This document shows, piece by piece, positions 15,488 through 24,462 of a stretch of 64,000 bases of DNA (position 1 is its first letter; every line of letters begins with the position of its first letter). The notes below the pieces were generated by a model. It was not told the DNA's origin. It did no database searches and saw nothing but the letters and a program-made list of their open reading frames with translations. The stretch comes from RCIO01 sp964629765 (GTDB taxonomy: Bacteria > Pseudomonadota > Alphaproteobacteria > Rhizobiales > Rhizobiaceae). The stretch is taken from the NCBI GenBank assembly GCA_964629765.1, contig CAZVTK010000001.1, positions 85,761 through 149,760 of the forward strand, read 5' to 3'. The translations under genes were made by a program, and so were the position numbers.

Positions 15488-17596
15488 TCACGCCTTGCCC
15501 GGCGTGGCGAGGAAGTCGACCGCCGCGATGCCCTTCCCCTGCGGGCGCACCAGAACGGGATTGATCTCGGCCTCGGCAAGACCCGGCGTCATCAGCATCG
15601 CGTCGCCGAAGCTGACGGTCGCCGCGACCAGCGCCTCGATGTCGGCGCGCGGCGCGCCGCGGAATCCTTGCAGCAGCGTCCAGACCTTCAGCTTGCGGAG
15701 CGCGGTTTCGACCTGGGCCGGCGTGACCGGCAGGGCGAGATAGGTCACGTCCCGGTAGAGCTCGATGGCGACGCCGCCCGAGCCGATCGAGAGGACCGGT
15801 CCGAAATCGGTGTTGCGCAGGCATGAGAGGACCACCTCGACCCCGTCGGTGATCATCTCCTGGACGAGCACGCCCATGCCCGGCTTGCCGACGCTCGCGC
15901 GGAACGCCGCCGCATGGGCGTCGACCTCCTCGGGCGTCTGGACGCGCAGCTTCACGAGGCCGAGCTCGGTCTTGTGCTCGGCCTCGGACGGCAGCGCCTT
16001 CACGACGAGCGGGCGCACAAGATGCGCGCAGGCTTGCGCCGCCCTGTCGCCCGGACCGAGCACCACCCACTTCGCCGGGCTCACGCCCGCGTCCGTCAGG
16101 AACGACATGGTGTCCTCCCAGGAGACAGGCGCCGCCCGCGGCTCGCCGCGGCCCGGACGCGAGGCGATCCCGATCATGGACCAGCGCCGGCGGTCGTAGA
16201 CCCAGCGCAGCGCCCGCATCGTGTTGGAAGGATCGTCCGAAACGAGGACGCCTGCCGCAGCGAAATCGGCCCGGACCTCGGCGTCCACCGTATCGGCCGC
16301 GAAGGAGACGATTACGGGAAGCCCGTAGCGGCGCGCGCAATCCTTGAAAGCCTCGCCATTGTCGGCGAGGTCGCGCCGACCGCTCGAGGCGAACTGCACG
16401 ACGATGGCCTCGGTCCGCGCATCGTTCGCGACCATGGCGAGCGTGTCGCCGTAGAGGTTCGGCACGCTTCGAACCTGGCCCGTGAGGTCGATCGGGTTGG
16501 CCTTGCGGGCGAAGTCGGGAAGGATCCCGTCGAGGCCCGCGACGGTCTCCGGCGCGAAGACCGCCATCGGCAGCCCGCGCTCCTCGCAATGGTCGGCGAG
16601 CAGCGCGCCCGCGCCGCCCGACGAGCTGAGGATGGCGACGCCGCCGAGCCGGTCGTTCGACGGACGCGGATCGGGCAGGACCGTCAGCGCCTCGATCGCG
16701 GCGAGCGCCTCAGACAGGCTTTCCACCGCGACGATCCCGGCCTGATCCAGCACGTCGCTGTAGATCGCATAGGGAGAGGCGATCTTGCCCGTGTGGGAGG
16801 CGGTGGCCTCCTGCCCGAACGCCGACCGGCCCGCCTTCAGGGCGACGATCTGGATGCCGCGGCCGCGGGCGCGCTCGGCCAGCGGCAGCAGGCGCCAGGC
16901 ATCCTTCAGGCCCTCAAGATAAAGGCCGACCACGCGCACGTCGTCCTGTTCGATCAGCCAGCCGAGCACGTCGAGCGCGTCGAGGACGCTCTCGTTGCCG
17001 ACGCTGACGATGTAGGAGCAGCCGAGGCCGTTCCGCTGGAGATAGTGCCCGAAGGCACCCGACAGCGCCCCGCTCTGGCTGATCACGGCGATCGGCGCAT
17101 GCCGGATCGACCGCAGCGCCATCGCCGCGCCGCCGAACGAGAATATCGCCTTGGACTTCACCGACCAGATGCCCTGGCAGTTGGGTCCGAGCACGGTGAC
17201 GTCGTGCTCGCGCGCCGTGGCCACGAGCTGCGCCGCGACCTCCCTGCCCGATTCGACCTCCTCGAAGCCGGACGTGAAGACGATGGCGGCCTTGATGCCC
17301 TTGCGGCCGCACTCGGCGATGATGCCGGGCACGGTGGCGGCGGGCGTGATGATCAGCGCCAGGTCCGGAACCTCGGGCAGGTCGCCGACGCTCTTGTAGG
17401 CCCTGTGCCCCTCGATCTCGGCATGGCTCGGCGTGACCGGGAAGATCGAGCCCTCGAAACCGTGGAGCTTCAGCACCTGCACGAGCTGGTTGCGCGCCGT
17501 GCCGCGCTGGGGAGACGCCCCCACGATGGCGACGCTGCGAGCCCGGAAAATCCTGTCGAGCGCTGCGCCGGATACCGCCGTTTCCACTGCGTCCAT
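15488..17596 (-). CDS. ATP-grasp acyl-CoA synthetase (ADP-forming acetate-CoA ligase family)
   Basis: 702 residues with alpha and beta parts fused. The CoA-binding domain begins SVAIVGASPQRGTARNQ near residue 20; two succinyl-CoA-ligase-like domains follow, with the conserved histidine region ASHTGKIAS; the C-terminal ATP-grasp domain begins near residue 500 (PLVVKALPSEAEHKTELGLV) and ends AEINPVLVRPQGKG. It joins a carboxylic acid to CoA at the cost of ATP. It is monocistronic under a sigma-54 promoter, divergent from the alicyclic-acid operon that carries a second, AMP-forming ligase. Its substrate is unknown; a dicarboxylate is one option. Confidence 0.9.
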   Translation of the reverse strand: MDAVETAVSGAALDRIFRARSVAIVGASPQRGTARNQLVQVLKLHGFEGSIFPVTPSHAEIEGHRAYKSVGDLPEVPDLALIITPAATVPGIIAECGRKGIKAAIVFTSGFEEVESGREVAAQLVATAREHDVTVLGPNCQGIWSVKSKAIFSFGGAAMALRSIRHAPIAVISQSGALSGAFGHYLQRNGLGCSYIVSVGNESVLDALDVLGWLIEQDDVRVVGLYLEGLKDAWRLLPLAERARGRGIQIVALKAGRSAFGQEATASHTGKIASPYAIYSDVLDQAGIVAVESLSEALAAIEALTVLPDPRPSNDRLGGVAILSSSGGAGALLADHCEERGLPMAVFAPETVAGLDGILPDFARKANPIDLTGQVRSVPNLYGDTLAMVANDARTEAIVVQFASSGRRDLADNGEAFKDCARRYGLPVIVSFAADTVDAEVRADFAAAGVLVSDDPSNTMRALRWVYDRRRWSMIGIASRPGRGEPRAAPVSWEDTMSFLTDAGVSPAKWVVLGPGDRAAQACAHLVRPLVVKALPSEAEHKTELGLVKLRVQTPEEVDAHAAAFRASVGKPGMGVLVQEMITDGVEVVLSCLRNTDFGPVLSIGSGGVAIELYRDVTYLALPVTPAQVETALRKLKVWTLLQGFRGAPRADIEALVAATVSFGDAMLMTPGLAEAEINPVLVRPQGKGIAAVDFLATPGKA

Positions 17597-17690
17597 GTCG
17601 ATTCGTCCTGTCCTCGTCGGTTGGCCGCGCCCGCCGCAGACCGCATCGGTCGACGCGGCGAAAGGCGCATGCGCCCGACGCCGCGGTTCC

Positions 17691-17705
17691 GCAAACGCCG
17701 TGCCA
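17691..17705 (-). promoter_or_regulatory. Sigma-54 promoter of acyl-CoA synthetase gene
   Basis: Minus-strand TGGCACGGCGTTTGC, full consensus, 95 bp upstream of the start codon. Confidence 0.93.
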
Positions 17706-17817
17706 GCCAGTGCGCCGGCGCGACCCGCTCCTTGGCAAGGGGTGCGGGCGAGCGGCGGCGGCGCGCCAATGATGATGCAACCGGACGCCAAAAGGCCCAT
17801 CATCGGCCGGATCACGC

Positions 17818-17832
17818 TGGCACGCGAATTGC
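17818..17832 (+). promoter_or_regulatory. Sigma-54 promoter of the alicyclic-acid operon
   Basis: TGGCACGCGAATTGC, full -24 box and spacing, 82 bp before the first start codon of the operon at 17915. Confidence 0.93.
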
Positions 17833-17914
17833 GATAGGGCTTCTGCCATTTCGGCGCTTCGCGATCCAGCTCGAGGCCCGCATACCGCACGCCGACAACG
17901 AGGACCATGTGACC

Positions 17915-18694
17915 ATGACCTACAAGGAAATCATCTATGCCGAAGACGGTCCGGTCGGGACCATCACCCTCAACCGGCCCGACCACGGCAACATGTTCAC
18001 CGAAACCATGTGCCACGAGATCCGCGACTGCATCGACGCCATCCGGCGCGAGACGCGCACGCGGGTCGTCGTGCTGACCGGAGCCGGCGACAAGTTCTTC
18101 TGCATCGGCGGCCAGAAGGACGGCATGGAGAAGACGAAGCTCTATGCGGGCGTGCTTCCGACGCTGGAAATGTACGAATCCATCGACCGCCTGCAAAAGC
18201 CGGTGATCGCCAGCGTGAACGGGCTGGCCGTCGGCGGCGGCAACGTGCTCCAGGTGGTCTGCGACGTGACCATCGCCAAGGAGAGCGCGATCTTCCGCCA
18301 GGTCGGACCGATGGTGGGCTCCTTCGACGGCGGCTACGGCACCTGGTATCTCGAGGACCTCATCGGCAAGAAGCGGGCCAAGGAGATGTGGTACGTCAAC
18401 GCCAAGATCACCGCGGCCGAGGCCAAGGAAATGGGCCTCATCAACCGCGTCGTGCCCGACGACCAGCTCGCCGCCAGGACACGGGAATTCGCGCTCGAGA
18501 TCGCCGACCGCGGCGCCTTCGCGCTGGCCTCGATCAAGGGCGCCTTCAATGCGCGCCACGGCGGCGTTTCGGGACTTTCGCGCGTCACCCACGACCTGCT
18601 GCTCAGCCAGTATCTGGATACGCCCGAATCGAAGGAACTGTCGGCCAGCTTCAACGAGCGCCGGAAGCCCGATCCGTCCAAATTCGGCAAGTGA
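17915..18694 (+). CDS. BadI-like ring-opening hydrolase (crotonase family)
   Basis: 259 residues of the crotonase superfamily, first gene of a seven-gene operon. The stretches AVGGGNVLQVVCDVTIA, RQVGPMVGSFDGGYGTWYLE and KRAKEMWYVNAKIT match the pattern of BadI, the 2-ketocyclohexanecarboxyl-CoA hydrolase that opens the ring to pimelyl-CoA, and its relative MenB, rather than plain hydratases. The presence of ligase, hydratase, SDR and dehydrogenase genes directly downstream supports a ring hydrolase. The start MTYKEIIYAED follows a weak ribosome site but matches family length. MenB-like activity in another pathway is the main alternative. Confidence 0.8.
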   Translation: MTYKEIIYAEDGPVGTITLNRPDHGNMFTETMCHEIRDCIDAIRRETRTRVVVLTGAGDKFFCIGGQKDGMEKTKLYAGVLPTLEMYESIDRLQKPVIASVNGLAVGGGNVLQVVCDVTIAKESAIFRQVGPMVGSFDGGYGTWYLEDLIGKKRAKEMWYVNAKITAAEAKEMGLINRVVPDDQLAARTREFALEIADRGAFALASIKGAFNARHGGVSGLSRVTHDLLLSQYLDTPESKELSASFNERRKPDPSKFGK

Positions 18695-18702
18695 GCACCG
18701 CT

Positions 18703-20319
18703 ATGAGGCCGTTTCTCACGCTCCACGATCCCGCCACCGCGCGGTCCCACTACGATGCGGGGCTCTGGACCGAGGACACGTTCTACTCGCTGCTGGCCGA
18801 GCATACGGCGCGGACGCCGACCGACATCGCGGTCCGCGACGGCCGCCTCGTCCTCGACTGGCGCAGCCTGAAGGCCCGCGTCGACGCGATGGCCGACAGC
18901 TTCGTCGAGGAGAACATCGTGGCGGGCGACCGCGTCTCGATCTGGATGTCTAACCGGCTGGAGGCGATCATCACGTTCCTCGCCTGCTCCCGCGAGGGCG
19001 TCGCCTGCAATCCCTCGCTGCACCGCTCGTACACCTGCGGCGAGATCGTCGAGCTCTTGACGGAGCTCGGCTCCAAGGCGCTCGTGACCGAGGCCGGCTG
19101 GGGCGCCGACCGCGCGCACAAGGATTTCGACGCCATGCTGGCGGGGCTGCCCTTCCTGCGCAAGGTGTACGTGCCCGAGCGCTTTCCGCTGCGCATCACC
19201 GAAATCGACCGCGTGCCGCACGCCAACCCGGACAGCGTCGCCTACCTCGCCTTCACCTCGGGCACGACCGGCAGGTCCAAATGCGTCATGCATTCCAGCA
19301 ATTCGCTGCTGGCCAATGCGCGCGACCTCGTCCGCGACTGGAAGCTGCATCGGGAAACGGTGATCCTGTCGCTGAGCCCGCTGTCGCACCACATCGCGTG
19401 GGTGGCCATCGCACAATGGCTGGTATGCGGCGGCCAGATGGTGACGGACGACCCGCCGGCCGGCACCTCGCGCCTGGACTGGATCGTCGAAACCGGAGCC
19501 ACCTACGTGCTCGGCGTGCCGACGCACGCCATGGACATTCTCGCCGAGCAGAAGGCGCGCGGCGCCGAGCGCATCGGCAAGGTCGAGATCTTCTACATGG
19601 CGGGCGCGCCGATCCCCGAGATCGTGGCCAAGGCCTTCGTCGACCAGGGCATCGCGCCGCAGAACATCTACGGCATGACGGAGTGCTCCTCGCACCAGTA
19701 CACGCATCCCGACGACCCGAAAGAGGTGTGGATCTCCACCTGCGGCCGCGGCGGACCCGCCTATTCCGTCAGGATCTGGGATCCCGAGCACCCCGACCGG
19801 GAGCTGCCGCAGGGCAAATCCGGCGAAATCGGAGGGCGCGGCGCGGCGATGATGCTCGGCTATTTCGGCAACCAGGCGGCGACCGAGAAGACGTTCAACC
19901 GCCACGGCTATCTGATGTCGGGCGATCTCGGCTCGTTCGACCGCGACGGCAATTTGCGCATCGAGGGACGGCTCAAGGACCTGATCATCCGCGGCGGTCA
20001 TAACATCCATCCCGCGCGCATCGAGGCGCTGGCGCTCACGCATCCGGCCGTCGCCAAGGCGGCGGCCTTCGGCGTGCCCGACGACAGGCTGGGCGAGAAG
20101 GTCTGCCTCGCGGTCATCGGCGACGTCGCGCCGGACGATATGCTGCGGCACCTTGCGGCCGAGGATCTGTCGAAATTCGAGATGCCCGAATGGTTCCTCT
20201 CGGTGAAGGAGCTGCCGCTCACCGCGAGCGGCAAGATCCTGAAGCGCGAGCTCGCCGCGATGGTGCATCGCGGCGAGCTGTCGCCCCGGCCCGTCCGCTA
20301 TGTCGAAGGAAGGGCCTAG
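18703..20319 (+). CDS. AMP-forming carboxylate-CoA ligase (AliA-like)
   Basis: 538 residues of the ANL superfamily. The ATP-binding P-loop is LAFTSGTTGRSKCVMHSS, followed by YGMTECSSHQYTH, the SGDLGSFDRDGN motif, the hinge GRLKDLIIRGGHNIHPARIE and the catalytic lysine in LPLTASGKILKRE. It adenylates a carboxylic acid and transfers it to CoA. Length and context fit cyclohexanecarboxylate-CoA ligase (AliA); benzoate or other ring acids are possible. It starts 8 bp after the ring-hydrolase stop. Confidence 0.88.
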   Translation: MRPFLTLHDPATARSHYDAGLWTEDTFYSLLAEHTARTPTDIAVRDGRLVLDWRSLKARVDAMADSFVEENIVAGDRVSIWMSNRLEAIITFLACSREGVACNPSLHRSYTCGEIVELLTELGSKALVTEAGWGADRAHKDFDAMLAGLPFLRKVYVPERFPLRITEIDRVPHANPDSVAYLAFTSGTTGRSKCVMHSSNSLLANARDLVRDWKLHRETVILSLSPLSHHIAWVAIAQWLVCGGQMVTDDPPAGTSRLDWIVETGATYVLGVPTHAMDILAEQKARGAERIGKVEIFYMAGAPIPEIVAKAFVDQGIAPQNIYGMTECSSHQYTHPDDPKEVWISTCGRGGPAYSVRIWDPEHPDRELPQGKSGEIGGRGAAMMLGYFGNQAATEKTFNRHGYLMSGDLGSFDRDGNLRIEGRLKDLIIRGGHNIHPARIEALALTHPAVAKAAAFGVPDDRLGEKVCLAVIGDVAPDDMLRHLAAEDLSKFEMPEWFLSVKELPLTASGKILKRELAAMVHRGELSPRPVRYVEGRA

Positions 20320-20322
20320 GAC

Positions 20323-21093
20323 ATGTCCGTCGACCTCCGGCGCAACGGATCGTGCGCAGTGCTTACCCTGAACCGGCCCGAAGCGCTCAACGCGCTCTCG
20401 TTCGGCATATTGCGCGAGATCGGCGAGGCCCTCGACCATGTTGCCGGCATGCCGGGTATCCGCGCGCTGCTGATCACCGGCGCGGGAGAGAAAGCGTTCT
20501 GCGCCGGAGCCGACATCAAGGAGCTTCGCAACCGGTCGCTCATCGAGCAGAAGCGGGGCGCCGAGCTGGGCCAGGCGGTCTTCGCCAGGCTCGACACGCT
20601 GCCGGTCGCCTCCGTGGCGCTCGTCAACGGGTACGCGTTCGGCGGCGGGGCGGAGCTGGCCCTCGCCTGCACCTTCCGCCTCGCCTCGCCGGGCGCGGTG
20701 TTCGGCCTGCCGGAGATCAAGCTCGGCCTCATACCCGGCTATGGAGGGACGCAGCGGCTGCCCCGGCTGGTCGGCGAGGGCCGCGCCCTCGACATCATCA
20801 TGACGGGCAGGACCGTCAAGGCGGACGAGGCCGAGCGGATCGGGCTCGTCAACGCGATCGCGCAGGGCGACCTGATCGAGGCGGGACTGGAGTTCGCCGG
20901 ACGCTTCACGCGCTACAGCCTGCCCGCCCTCGAATTCGCCCGGCGGGCGGTCCAGCGCGCCGGCGACGTTCCCCTCCACGAGGGCCTGCGCATCGAGGCG
21001 GACCTTTCCACGCTCGCCTATCGCACCGCCGATGCCGAGGAAGGGATGGCCGCCTTCGAGGAAAAGAGAAAGCCGGAGTTCCGCGATGCCTGA
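20323..21093 (+). CDS. Enoyl-CoA hydratase (BadK-like)
   Basis: 256 residues. Both hydratase glutamates are in place: GGGAELALACTFRLA and FGLPEIKLGLIPGYGGTQRL; GAGEKAFCAGADI completes the oxyanion hole. It hydrates an enoyl-CoA, in this setting probably the cyclohexene-carboxyl-CoA made by the operon's dehydrogenase. It starts 3 bp after the ligase stop and its end overlaps the next gene by 8 nt. Confidence 0.92.
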   Translation: MSVDLRRNGSCAVLTLNRPEALNALSFGILREIGEALDHVAGMPGIRALLITGAGEKAFCAGADIKELRNRSLIEQKRGAELGQAVFARLDTLPVASVALVNGYAFGGGAELALACTFRLASPGAVFGLPEIKLGLIPGYGGTQRLPRLVGEGRALDIIMTGRTVKADEAERIGLVNAIAQGDLIEAGLEFAGRFTRYSLPALEFARRAVQRAGDVPLHEGLRIEADLSTLAYRTADAEEGMAAFEEKRKPEFRDA

Positions 21094-21790
21094 GGGCCAG
21101 ATCATCGTCACCGGCGCGACCAGGGGCATCGGGGCGGCGATCGCCGCCGAGCTGGATCGTCGCGGATTTCCCGTCGCGTGCCTGTCGCGCACGGGCGCCG
21201 CGGCCGTCGGCTACGGCCTGACCTGCGACATGACCGACGAGGATGCAGTCCGGCGCGCTTTCGCCGAGGTCGCGCGGCGCGGGCCCATCGCCGGGCTGGT
21301 CAACAATGCCGGCGTTCACGTCGGCGGCGCGATCGCCACGCTGACGACCCGGAGCTTCAACGAGACCATGGCGCTCAACGCGACCGCCGTCATGGTCGCG
21401 GCGCGGGAAGCCTATCCGCACCTGAAGGCCACCGGCGGCACGATCGTCAATATCGGCTCGTTCTTCGACAAGCTCGGCGTGCCCGACAACCTCGCTTATT
21501 GCGCCTCGAAGGCGGCCGTGGCCGCGATGACGCGCTGCATGGCGGTCGAGTGGGCCCGCGACGGCATCCGCGTGATGAACGTCGCTCCCGGCTATATCGA
21601 GACCGACCTCAACCGCGACTATCTCGCCCGCGAGAAGGTGCGGGCCTGGATGAAGCAACGGATCCCGGTCGGCGGGCCGGGCGCGGCGGCCGACGTCGCG
21701 CGGCTGACGGCGGCGATATTTTCCGAACGGATCGGCTTCCTGACCGGCGAGACGATCTACATCGACGGCGGCCAGGGGATGAACCACTGA
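21086..21790 (+). CDS. SDR (BadH-like hydroxyacyl-CoA dehydrogenase candidate)
   Basis: 234-residue classical SDR: TGATRGIGAAIA at the N-terminus, NNAGVHVGG, the active-site Ser in NIGSFFD, YCASK, and a FLTGETIYIDGGQGMNH end. In the ring-opening scheme it would oxidise the 2-hydroxy group of the hydrated ring acyl-CoA to the keto form. The ATG overlaps the hydratase stop region, and its own TGA overlaps the next ATG (ATGA), so translation is coupled. The exact substrate is inferred from context only. Confidence 0.85.
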   Translation: MPEGQIIVTGATRGIGAAIAAELDRRGFPVACLSRTGAAAVGYGLTCDMTDEDAVRRAFAEVARRGPIAGLVNNAGVHVGGAIATLTTRSFNETMALNATAVMVAAREAYPHLKATGGTIVNIGSFFDKLGVPDNLAYCASKAAVAAMTRCMAVEWARDGIRVMNVAPGYIETDLNRDYLAREKVRAWMKQRIPVGGPGAAADVARLTAAIFSERIGFLTGETIYIDGGQGMNH

Positions 21791-22956
21791 TGAAACTCCT
21801 GGAGAAAGTGGCGCGCCAGCGCAACTGGAACGACGACGAGCGGGCGATCCTGGACCAGGTCCAGCGCATGGCCGACGAAGTCATCGCGCCCAACGCCGCC
21901 AAGGTGGACGAGACCGGCGATTTTCCGTGGAAGAGTGTCGAGGCGATCAACGCGCTCGGCCTGAACACCGTCTTCATCCCGGAGGAATATGGCGGCGCGC
22001 CGATGCGCTACCGCCTCTATCTGGAGGTGGTGTCGATCATCTCGGAAGCCTGCGCGTCGAGCGGCATCATCTACGCGACCAACTTCCACGGCATGAAGCC
22101 GCTCGTCGAGTTCGGCAATGACGAGCAGCGGGCGCGTCTTCTGCCGCGCATCGCCGAGGGCGGCCTCGGCGCGCTGGCGATCACCGAGCCTAGCGCCGGC
22201 TCCGACGCGACGGGCATGAAGACCTCGTTCACCCCCGACGGCGACGACATCGTCATCAAGGGATCCAAGATCTTCATCTCCAACGGAGACGTAGCCGATC
22301 TCTATCTGCTGTTCGGAAAGTGGTCGCAGATCGACAACCCCAAACAGGCCATCTCCGCCCTCATCCTCGAAAAGGGCGCGGAGGGCTTCAGCGTCGTCTC
22401 GAAGGAAAGGAAGATGGGGCACAACGGGTCGTCGACCTGCGCCCTGTCCTTCGACGACGTACGGATGCCCCGCGCCAACCTGCTCGGCCGGCCGGGAGAC
22501 GGGCTGAACATCCTCCTGACCTCGCTCAACAAGTCCCGCCCGTCGATCGCCGCGCACGCGCTGGGCATCGCCCGCGCGGCGTTCAGGGACATGGTGGCCT
22601 ACGGCAACCAGCGCGTGCAGGGCGGCCAGAAGGTGCTCGACTATCAGGGCAACCAGTTCACGCTGGCCGATCTCGCCTGCGAGCTGCTGATGGTCGAGCG
22701 CTGGGTCGACTATGTGGCCGGGCTGGTCGACGCGGGCGACAGGGATTTCGGCATGGAGGCTTCCGTCGCCAAGCTGCGCGCCACCGATCTGGCGATGAAG
22801 ATGACCACCGAATGCGTCCAGTTCCACGGCGGCTACGGCTATTGCCGGGACTATCGCGCCGAGCGGCTGATGCGCGACGCCAAGATCACGCAGATCTGGG
22901 AAGGGACCAACCAGATCCATCGCCAATTGATCGGACGGAGCTTCAGACAGAAATGA
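21790..22956 (+). CDS. Acyl-CoA dehydrogenase (AliB/BadJ-like)
   Basis: 388 residues with the full family layout: ITEPSAGSDATGMK in the middle domain, the FAD/CoA segment GHNGSSTCALSFDDVRMPRAN, QFHGGYGYCRDYRAERLMRDAK, and the catalytic Glu in WEGTNQIHRQ. It introduces a double bond alpha-beta to a CoA thioester, here probably into the cyclohexane ring. Start and stop overlap neighbours by ATGA on both sides, showing tight coupling. Confidence 0.9.
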   Translation: MKLLEKVARQRNWNDDERAILDQVQRMADEVIAPNAAKVDETGDFPWKSVEAINALGLNTVFIPEEYGGAPMRYRLYLEVVSIISEACASSGIIYATNFHGMKPLVEFGNDEQRARLLPRIAEGGLGALAITEPSAGSDATGMKTSFTPDGDDIVIKGSKIFISNGDVADLYLLFGKWSQIDNPKQAISALILEKGAEGFSVVSKERKMGHNGSSTCALSFDDVRMPRANLLGRPGDGLNILLTSLNKSRPSIAAHALGIARAAFRDMVAYGNQRVQGGQKVLDYQGNQFTLADLACELLMVERWVDYVAGLVDAGDRDFGMEASVAKLRATDLAMKMTTECVQFHGGYGYCRDYRAERLMRDAKITQIWEGTNQIHRQLIGRSFRQK

Positions 22957-24461
22957 GCGCAATCAGGAAGGTGGCCGTCTGCGGCGCGGGCGGCACGATG
23001 GGCGCCGGCATAGCGCTGGTGGCCGCGCGCGCGGGCTATGAGACCGTCTGCTTCGACATGTCGGCGGACGGGCTCGCCCGCTCGCGCAAGGCCGCGGCCG
23101 GCTTCTTCGGAAAATCCGTCGAGCGCGGCCGCATGAGCCGGCAGGAATGCGACGCGGCGCTGGCGCGGCTGAAGGACACGACCGACCTCGCCGACCTCGC
23201 CGACTGCGACCTCGTGATCGAGGCCATCTTCGAGAATCTGGAGGTGAAGCAGGATCTGTTCGGCAAGCTGAACGGCATCTGCAAGGAGAGCACCGTTTTC
23301 GCCTCCAACACCTCGACGCTGTCGATCACCCAGATCGCCAGCGGCTGCGGACGCGAAGACAAGGTCGTGGGCATGCATTTCTGCCTGCCGGCGCAGCTCA
23401 TGAAGCTGATCGAGATGTCGCGCGGCATCAACACGTCCGACGCCGTCTTCGCGCAATGCTGGGCATGGACGGAGGCCGCCGGTCAGATTCCCGTGGAGAC
23501 CCAGGACAAGCCCGGCTTCATCCTCAACGCCTTGCTGGTCCCCTTCAACAACGACGTGATCCGCGCCGTCGAGGCCGGCGTCGCGACGCCCGAGGACATC
23601 GACACCGCCATCCGGTCCGGCCTCGGCTACAAGATGGGGCCGTGCACCCTTCTGGATCTGATCGGGCTCGACACGCAGATCAGGCTGGGCGAGGCGTTCT
23701 ATCCGATAACGCTGGATCGGCGCGCCTCGGTGCCGCCGCTGCTGCGGCGCCTCGTGGCGGCCGGCAGGCTCGGCAACAAGTCGGGGCGCGGCCTGCTCAC
23801 CGGCATCAAACAGGAGAAGGCGACGTCGGCGCCCGGTTTTGCGGTGCTGCGGCAGGGCGAAAGCCGTTCCTTCCCGAACGGGGACCCGTTCCCCGAGCGC
23901 GCCGTCGCCGGGACCAGCACCGCGATCACCGTCCATCTGGGCGGCGGCTACAGCGCCGACCCGTCGAAGACGGCGGTCCTCGTCGAGCTCGATACCGAAT
24001 GCCTCGGTGTGCACACAGGCGAGAACATGGGGCGCGAGGGGTCCAACGCGGTCGGTTTCGCGCGCTACCGCAACGGCGACGACGCGCCGTCGAACCTTGT
24101 CGAGCTGGTGCGCCAGCCGGCGACGCAGCCGGAAGCGCTGGCCGCCGCGCGCGCCGTATTCGAGGCCGCCGGCTTCGACGTGGTGGTGTGCTCCGACCAG
24201 CCCGGCCGCATCGTCGACCGGCTCGTGCGGCCGAAATACAACGACGCGCTGCGTTTCCTCGATGAGGGGCTGGCCAGTGCCGACGACCTGGACAAGACCT
24301 GCTGCATGGGCCTCGGCTATCCCGACGGGCCGATCGAGCGCGTCGTCCGGGGCGGCCTCGCGCGGCACCACGACGTGTCCGCGGCGATCTACGGCATGAC
24401 CGGCCAGCCCGGCTATGCGCCGGCGCGGCGCGCCGTCGTCGCCAGAAGCCGGGAAGCCTGA
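22953..24461 (+). CDS. 3-hydroxyacyl-CoA dehydrogenase, two-domain, first copy
   Basis: 502 residues. The NAD-binding motif VAVCGAGGTMGAGIALVAARAG is followed by SNTSTLSI and the catalytic His in VGMHFCLPAQLMKLIE, where CLP replaces the usual FNP. DKPGFILNALLVPFNND and two repeated C-terminal dimerisation domains follow. It oxidises an L-3-hydroxyacyl-CoA, probably of a dicarboxylic chain after ring opening. It differs clearly from the next gene, so the two likely act on different intermediates. ATGA overlap with the dehydrogenase upstream. Confidence 0.88.
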   Translation: MSAIRKVAVCGAGGTMGAGIALVAARAGYETVCFDMSADGLARSRKAAAGFFGKSVERGRMSRQECDAALARLKDTTDLADLADCDLVIEAIFENLEVKQDLFGKLNGICKESTVFASNTSTLSITQIASGCGREDKVVGMHFCLPAQLMKLIEMSRGINTSDAVFAQCWAWTEAAGQIPVETQDKPGFILNALLVPFNNDVIRAVEAGVATPEDIDTAIRSGLGYKMGPCTLLDLIGLDTQIRLGEAFYPITLDRRASVPPLLRRLVAAGRLGNKSGRGLLTGIKQEKATSAPGFAVLRQGESRSFPNGDPFPERAVAGTSTAITVHLGGGYSADPSKTAVLVELDTECLGVHTGENMGREGSNAVGFARYRNGDDAPSNLVELVRQPATQPEALAAARAVFEAAGFDVVVCSDQPGRIVDRLVRPKYNDALRFLDEGLASADDLDKTCCMGLGYPDGPIERVVRGGLARHHDVSAAIYGMTGQPGYAPARRAVVARSREA

Positions 24462-24462
24462 C

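Larger units (their letters stand above)
17597..17914. other. Divergent regulatory region, 318 bp
   Basis: Between the synthetase and the alicyclic-acid operon. Two divergent sigma-54 promoters at 17691-17705 and 17818-17832 are 112 bp apart. I found no TGT-N11-ACA dyad here and no gene. Confidence 0.75.
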